From NCBI GenBank assembly GCA_050011775.1, contig JBEKIL010000007.1:1-64000 (forward strand): a stretch of 64,000 nt of DNA, written 5' to 3'. The notes below the pieces were generated by a model. That model did not search any database and was not told where the DNA came from. It saw nothing but the letters and a program-made list of their open reading frames with translations. The position numbers were made by a program, and so were the translations under genes. Of this stretch, positions 59,328 through 64,000 are shown in pieces (position 1 is the stretch's first letter; each line of letters starts with the position of its first letter). This DNA is from CAVZMI01 sp050011775. Lineage in GTDB: Bacteria; Bacteroidota; Ignavibacteria; UBA10030; CAVZMI01.

Positions 59328-60428
59328 TTATGCAACTTGTGCTTCTTCAAAAATTCGAATTATTTCGTACAACGTCGACCGCTGCACGGGGATGAAACCG
59401 GCATCGCGTATCATTGATAGGCATTCTTCTGTATCAGTTGTATTGATGAAATTTGCCGCTGCATGTACATTCTCTTCCTGAAGCGTTCCGCCAAAATCGT
59501 CGGCTCCGAAATGCAGAGCAATCTGACCGGTCTTCTTGCCCTCTGAAAACCACGATGCCTGGATATGCTGGAAATTATCCAGGTAAATTCGTGAGATTGC
59601 GATTATCTGCAAATACCTGATCGGTGTTGCACAGTGCGGAATGATTTTTTCCAGCGGCGTGTTTCCAGGTTTGAAGCTCCATGGAACAAATGCGGTGAAG
59701 CCGTGATATTCGTCCTGCAGCTGACGGATGACTTCAAGATGTTCGATAATATCCTCATCGGTCTCAAGGTGGCCGTACATCATAGTTGCTGTAGTCTTAT
59801 ATCCCAGTCTATGCGCTTCACGCATCACATTGAGCCATTCTGCTGACGTGCCTTTCAGACTGCTGATTTTCTTTTTCACACGGTCTGAAAGAATTTCGGC
59901 TCCGCCGCCGGGAAGAGAGTTCATTCCGGCTTCTTTCAATTTTTCTAGAACTGTGGTTATACTCAATCCGGAGATCTGACCCATTCCGATGATTTCTGGA
60001 GCCGAAAAGAAATGGGGATGGACCTCGGGAACTTCTTCATGTGTCCGTCTGACCAGATCGAGATAGTACTCGAACGGAAGTGAAGGATGAACTCCACCCT
60101 GAAGTAATACCGTTGTTGCCCCCTTCGCTGCGGCCTCCTTAAATTTTTGAATCAGGTGATCAATGGAATATGTATAGGCATCCTTGTCCTCCTGATGACG
60201 ATAAAACGCGCAGAAAATACAGTCGACCGTGCAGACATTGGAATAGTTCGGATTTGTATCTAGGATGAATGTAACCCAGGGATTGGGATTTTTTCTAAAA
60301 CGGATCTCACTGGCCAGAGCCCCGAGATCAAGGAGCTCCCCTTTTTGGAGAAGGTACAGACCCTCGTCGCGGGTAATGCGTTCTCCTGCATGGATTTTTG
60401 TATGGAGTTCTGATAATTGCATTGTCAC
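59328..60428 (-). CDS. mqnC: Cyclic dehypoxanthinyl futalosine synthase (radical SAM)
   Basis: 366 residues. The radical SAM motif CTVDCIFCAFYRH (CxxxCxxC) is in place, with GATTVLLQGGVHPSLPFEYYLDLVRR, MNSLPGGGAEIL, TTATMMYGHLETDEDIIEHLEVI and FGADDFGGTLQEENVHAAA, all typical of MqnC/MqnE/CofH-type enzymes. Paralogue of the fused mqnE half just upstream; the assignment as MqnC rests on the pairing and operon. Starts at GTG overlapping the preceding stop (GTGA). Confidence 0.92.
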   Translation of the reverse strand: MTMQLSELHTKIHAGERITRDEGLYLLQKGELLDLGALASEIRFRKNPNPWVTFILDTNPNYSNVCTVDCIFCAFYRHQEDKDAYTYSIDHLIQKFKEAAAKGATTVLLQGGVHPSLPFEYYLDLVRRTHEEVPEVHPHFFSAPEIIGMGQISGLSITTVLEKLKEAGMNSLPGGGAEILSDRVKKKISSLKGTSAEWLNVMREAHRLGYKTTATMMYGHLETDEDIIEHLEVIRQLQDEYHGFTAFVPWSFKPGNTPLEKIIPHCATPIRYLQIIAISRIYLDNFQHIQASWFSEGKKTGQIALHFGADDFGGTLQEENVHAAANFINTTDTEECLSMIRDAGFIPVQRSTLYEIIRIFEEAQVA

Positions 60429-62323
60429 TTTTCGTATGTGACCGGATATTCAATCTCTTCGAGAAGATGTCTGAAAATCCACATCGCCTTTTTTTCACGT
60501 TCACCGAGACGATAGTTGAATCCTTCAAGAAATTCCTGTGTCTCTTTATCGGTCAGGCCGATTGCCCTTCCATGAAGGCCGGCGACAGAAATGAAATTCT
60601 CTTCCGATTTTTCAAGCGCTTGACCTATCATCGTACGGAGTTCTTCCTTTGCTTTCTCGGGGAGATCTTTTTTCATTCCCCAAACGGCGAAAACAAATGG
60701 ATATTTTTGCCAATCGTACCATTCTGACGCCAGATCGAACACGAGTTCAAACCCGGGTAGGCCATATTTATTTCGGTGAAGCGCTTCATCGCCGATAAGC
60801 AGAATGGCATCATAAGGAGTATAATCGTTGACGCCGCTGTGGAGGCGTTCGAATTTTGCATGGACGCCATATTTTTTTTCAAGCAGAACCTTTAAAAGCT
60901 TGACCGATGTAGCAGTATCGCCGGTGATCCCGATTGTTTTTCCCTCCAAACCGCGCCAGCCTTCCTTAGAGAACAACATGACGCTCTTCACCTGATCACG
61001 CGATGCGATACACCATCCCATAAGTTCGAGTCGTTCTTCCTGACGGAAATAATCCATCAAAGAGAAAGCACCAGCATCGATAAAACCTTGCTCACTCAGG
61101 TATCCCATGAGACGCGGGACGATCGGTAGGATTCTGTATTGTCCTTTTTCAAGAGGAACATAAAACGGAACCGAATTCAGGAACGGTATTTTCCCGATGA
61201 CATTATCGGCATAAATGCTCAATGGATTATAAAACGAATCGCGCTCGACCGGTATTTTTCCGGCATCTTTTATCATCTTGATGATCGCATCTTTCGTAAG
61301 CTTCATCGGACTGACGGCACCGGCGTCGTGCGCAATTTTTTCGCCTCCGACAGTCCCGTCGACATCATCGGCGCCGAAATTCAGGGCGACCGATGCTACT
61401 TCTTCCGTCAACATCACCCAGTACGCTTTAATGTGGGGAAAGTTGTCGAGCATCAAACGTGATACTGCGATTGTTTTTAAATCGTCGATTGCCGATGTGT
61501 GGTGATTTTTCGGCTTGATACCCGTGTCACCCGGTTGAAAAGCGAGCGGGATAAACGTCAAGAAGCCGCCTGTTTCATCCTGTACCGTGCGGAGCTTTAG
61601 CATGTGAATGATACGTTCTTCGAGTGTTTCGATATGTCCGTATAACATCGTGCTATTTGTCGGGATTCCCATTCGGTGGGCGACTCTGTTGACTTCGAGC
61701 CATGTTTTTGCGCCTATTTTCTGATTGAAAAGATGTCTTCGTATGCGTTCTGAAAAAATCTCGGCACCGCCTCCGGGCATCGTTCTGAGTCCTGCTTCCT
61801 TCAGCTGCCGGAGAACCTCTTCGACAGGCATCTTGAATTTCTTGCCGAAGAAATCGATTTCAATAGCAGTATAGGCTTTAATGTCTGCTTGCGGGAATTT
61901 TTGATGAAGTGTACGAACGATGTCGACATACCGTTCCCACGGCCAGTCTGGCGGCATTCCCCCCGTGATATGGATTTCACGGATATCGGGAGTAATCTTT
62001 GCGACGATTTCCTCTGTTGTCATTTCATAGGCCCGTTGATCGCCTTTCCTTGCCGCGAATTCACAGAACCTGCACGAGAGCACACAGACATTTGTATGCT
62101 CGATTTTTTGATTTATGACAAAGTATATCGCGTCGCCGCTCTTTCTCTGTTGGACGGCATGTGCCATTGTGCCGAGTGAAATCAGGTCGTTGGTCGCATA
62201 CAATGTCAGGCCGTCGGTCAGTGACAATCGCTCACCACGCTGTATTTTTTCCCAGATCGGGATAAGATTTTTATCGCGAAGCAATATTATTTTGTTCAAA
62301 GTTATTTTGCTCCCAATATCCAA
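60425..62323 (-). CDS. Fused aminofutalosine synthase (MqnE) and chorismate dehydratase (MqnA)
   Basis: 632 residues carrying two menaquinone enzymes in one chain. Residues 1-370 are MqnE: radical SAM motif C80-x3-C84-x2-C87 (CVLSCRFCEF), MPGGGAEIFSERIR, TNSTMLYGHIETLEERI, FGADDVDGTVGGEKIAH. Residues 375-632 are MqnA: IGKIPFLNSVPFYVPLEKG, GAFSLMDYFRQEERLELM, GDTATSVKLLKVLLEKKYG, DAILLIGDEALHRN and FVFAVWGM. The two act in sequence: MqnA dehydrates chorismate to 3-enolpyruvylbenzoate, which MqnE uses. Length is exactly the sum of both, with no stop or frameshift at the joint. mqnC overlaps downstream; the UbiD-like gene overlaps upstream. Confidence 0.93.
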   Translation of the reverse strand: MDIGSKITLNKIILLRDKNLIPIWEKIQRGERLSLTDGLTLYATNDLISLGTMAHAVQQRKSGDAIYFVINQKIEHTNVCVLSCRFCEFAARKGDQRAYEMTTEEIVAKITPDIREIHITGGMPPDWPWERYVDIVRTLHQKFPQADIKAYTAIEIDFFGKKFKMPVEEVLRQLKEAGLRTMPGGGAEIFSERIRRHLFNQKIGAKTWLEVNRVAHRMGIPTNSTMLYGHIETLEERIIHMLKLRTVQDETGGFLTFIPLAFQPGDTGIKPKNHHTSAIDDLKTIAVSRLMLDNFPHIKAYWVMLTEEVASVALNFGADDVDGTVGGEKIAHDAGAVSPMKLTKDAIIKMIKDAGKIPVERDSFYNPLSIYADNVIGKIPFLNSVPFYVPLEKGQYRILPIVPRLMGYLSEQGFIDAGAFSLMDYFRQEERLELMGWCIASRDQVKSVMLFSKEGWRGLEGKTIGITGDTATSVKLLKVLLEKKYGVHAKFERLHSGVNDYTPYDAILLIGDEALHRNKYGLPGFELVFDLASEWYDWQKYPFVFAVWGMKKDLPEKAKEELRTMIGQALEKSEENFISVAGLHGRAIGLTDKETQEFLEGFNYRLGEREKKAMWIFRHLLEEIEYPVTYEK

Positions 62324-64000
62324 TATTCATTCCATCGTCGATCAACACGCCGCATTATTTTCTCGCTCATTGTGAGAGGCTTGGGGTATCCGTCCTTCCA
62401 CGTTGCATCAATACCAAGGATTCCTTCATGTACCGGATCAATTCCGACAAGTTTTGATGAAGTAAAAACGACATCGCGTGCTGCATCGAATCGTGTAAAA
62501 ATTCCCCAGAGTATATCGACATCGGATTTGATATCCACATCTTCACTGACAGCAGCGATAATTGATAGTTCCCGGCAAAGAGGGTTCCGGACAAGTTTAT
62601 CGACGATTTTATTCCCTTCGTGTTTTACCTTCACAACCGCCAGCGTATCCTGCTTGATCACGGTCTCGATGATTCGTCGGTCAAGCCCGCAAATCTTTTG
62701 AGAAGTGATTCGCAGTTTCGGTTGTCTTCCAGGCACACGCTGCTTTGGCGTTGCATCTATGATCATTTTGCTGCCGAGATTCATTCTATAACTGGTAAAA
62801 TCGAGTGTATCCAACGGAACCTTTGGAAGCATGAGAAAATCGGAGTGCGGGTTGAAGTTACGCCGAATTTCTCTCAGGACAGCATCGAAATCGCGGGGAT
62901 TAATGTGTTCGCCGACTGTGATTGCGACTTTCGTCAGTGCTAGCTGCTGTGTTCCTAAAAGACCAAGTGCGGTTTTCATTGCTTCTTTCTGGTATCGCTG
63001 CTCAACGGAAATCACCAATAGATTATGAAAACCGGCTTCGTAATAAGCCCACAGATCGGTAACCTCGGGTTGAAGGAGTTTTGCAAGCGGACCAAGAATT
63101 TGCTGGGTGGCGTCGCCCAGGAATTTGTCTTCCATTGGCGGTTTGCCGACGACCGTTGCAGCATAGATCGGATTTTCCCGGTGAGTGACTGCCTTGACAT
63201 GAAAAACCGGAAATGGTGCTGCTGCGGAATAATGTCCGAAATGATCGCCAAAAGGTCCTTCATTCCTTCGTTCTTCCGGCTGTACAATTCCTTCGAGAAT
63301 AAATTCTGCTTCGGCAGGGACATCGATCGAAAGGGTCTTTGCCCGCGTCATACGCGTGCGCGAGTTGCGAAGGAAACCGGCAAACATCACCTCGTCGATC
63401 CCTTCAGGAAGAGCAGCGATTGTCGCAAGCACAAAAGCGGGATCGGTTCCGATCGCGATAGCGACTTCGAGCGGCCGTTCAAGCTTTTCGGCCTGGAAAT
63501 AGTGAAAACCGCCCCCCTTCTGGATCTGCCAGTGAATTCCTGTCGTTGATTTATCAAACACATGAAGCCTGTACATCCCGACATTCCGTTTACCGTTGCG
63601 CGGATCGCAGGTAAAAACCTGTGGAAGTGTTATAAAACGTCCGCCATCTCCGGGCCAGCACTTCAGGATCGGTAGTTGATTCAGATCGGGGTCTTCGACG
63701 ATATTTTGAGAAGGAGCCTTCTTTATTCGTTCGGGTCGTGCTTTGTAAAACCGTCCAACCATTTTCCTGGATTTCACGAGGGTGATCGGCTTTAACGGCA
63801 TTATCTTTTCGATGAACGTGATCAATTCCTCGCCAAGCTGTTGAGGATGTTTCCCGAGGGCAAGCTCTATGCGCCGGTCGCTCGAAAAGATATTGATTGC
63901 GAGTGGATAGGGAGAGCCTTTGACGCGTTCAAAGAAAAGAGCCGGTCTGCCTTCAAGCTGCGATCGCCTGGCAATTTCTGTGATTTCAAGAACCGGATCG
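62302..64000 (-). CDS. UbiD-family decarboxylase (partial, runs off right edge)
   Basis: At least 565 residues in the window; the frame stays open to base 64000 (reading DPVLEITEIARRSQLEGRPA upstream of 63825), so the true start lies outside and any internal start should be ignored. The UbiD/prenyl-FMN decarboxylase motifs are present: RPLEVAIAIGTDPAFVLA, EGPFGDHFGHYSAAAPFPVFHV (catalytic Glu/Arg region), MEDKFLGDATQQILGPLAKL and GLDRRIIETVI. In this operon, a role in decarboxylating the prenylated 1,4-dihydroxy-6-naphthoate (last steps of the futalosine pathway) is likely. Overlaps mqnE-mqnA by 22 bases. Confidence 0.9.
   Translation of the reverse strand, partial: DPVLEITEIARRSQLEGRPALFFERVKGSPYPLAINIFSSDRRIELALGKHPQQLGEELITFIEKIMPLKPITLVKSRKMVGRFYKARPERIKKAPSQNIVEDPDLNQLPILKCWPGDGGRFITLPQVFTCDPRNGKRNVGMYRLHVFDKSTTGIHWQIQKGGGFHYFQAEKLERPLEVAIAIGTDPAFVLATIAALPEGIDEVMFAGFLRNSRTRMTRAKTLSIDVPAEAEFILEGIVQPEERRNEGPFGDHFGHYSAAAPFPVFHVKAVTHRENPIYAATVVGKPPMEDKFLGDATQQILGPLAKLLQPEVTDLWAYYEAGFHNLLVISVEQRYQKEAMKTALGLLGTQQLALTKVAITVGEHINPRDFDAVLREIRRNFNPHSDFLMLPKVPLDTLDFTSYRMNLGSKMIIDATPKQRVPGRQPKLRITSQKICGLDRRIIETVIKQDTLAVVKVKHEGNKIVDKLVRNPLCRELSIIAAVSEDVDIKSDVDILWGIFTRFDAARDVVFTSSKLVGIDPVHEGILGIDATWKDGYPKPLTMSEKIMRRVDRRWNEYWILGAK

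Noticed and set aside
62302..63825. Complete UbiD gene with start at 63825
   Set aside because: The frame stays open to the window end with UbiD-like residues upstream, so the start lies outside; the TTG at 63825 is internal.
1..64000. tRNA/rRNA genes and CRISPR arrays
   Set aside because: I looked for T-loop-like GGTTCGA motifs in cloverleaf context and for evenly spaced direct repeats and found none convincing.

Overview
The window looks like chromosomal DNA of a Gram-negative bacterium of the Fibrobacteres-Chlorobi-Bacteroidetes (FCB) group, most likely close to Ignavibacteria/Chlorobi. The marker evidence is a PorX-type response regulator with a PglZ domain, a GWxTD-domain lipoprotein, a DUF3276 protein, a LytR_C-rsfS-argS cluster, the futalosine route to menaquinone, lipobox and Tat signals, and MacA/MacB-like export genes. 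The taxonomic placement is inference from gene content. I saw no rRNA, tRNA or CRISPR.

Layout. 1-5.2 kb is an accessory island with all genes on the minus strand: a PD-(D/E)XK endonuclease with its beta-class DNA methyltransferase, a PIN-like protein and a HEPN-motif protein. They are separated by long structured intergenic DNA with related inverted repeats, and the island abuts the broken N-terminus of a membrane AraC-type regulator. 5.4-8 kb encodes a chemoreceptor with an unusual, apparently circularly permuted sugar-binding-protein module that lies after the membrane segments. 8-25 kb holds single genes and short operons: phospholipase-D-like protein, methyltransferase, SGNH esterase, DUF975 membrane protein, lipoprotein, aldolase-like protein, bacilliredoxin, a MacA-like adaptor with two MacB/FtsX permeases but no ATPase, an epimerase, a REP-type transposase, a DUF362/polyferredoxin pair and a GroES homologue.

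25-43 kb carries murA with a membrane metallopeptidase-like gene, a GWxTD lipoprotein, a heptosyltransferase relic, enolase, and an AT-rich block (PGM2-like phosphohexomutase plus two membrane proteins). That block lies between what look like the head and tail of an older, destroyed phosphoglucomutase gene. Then come a DUF4921/GalT-like gene, two cold-shock genes, a TPR-receiver protein and an alpha-glucan phosphorylase; enolase, the phosphomutases, GalT-like protein and phosphorylase make this a carbohydrate-metabolism neighbourhood.

43-52.5 kb is a dense plus-strand housekeeping run: porX, tsaE, tsaB, accD, panC, panD, a GlmU-type nucleotidyltransferase, an exported protein, a LytR_C protein, rsfS and argS. 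52.6-54.5 kb is a compact operon of an ECF sigma factor, an unknown protein and an ImmA/IrrE metallopeptidase. 55-64 kb carries a gamma-family PLP enzyme, a Cdd1 helix-hairpin-helix protein, mqnD, and a minus-strand operon reading ubiD-like (runs off the right edge), a fused mqnE-mqnA gene, mqnC and a Sua5/TsaC gene. Together mqnA, C, D and E supply most of the futalosine pathway (mqnB is not seen); tsaB, tsaE and tsaC supply three of the tRNA t6A genes.
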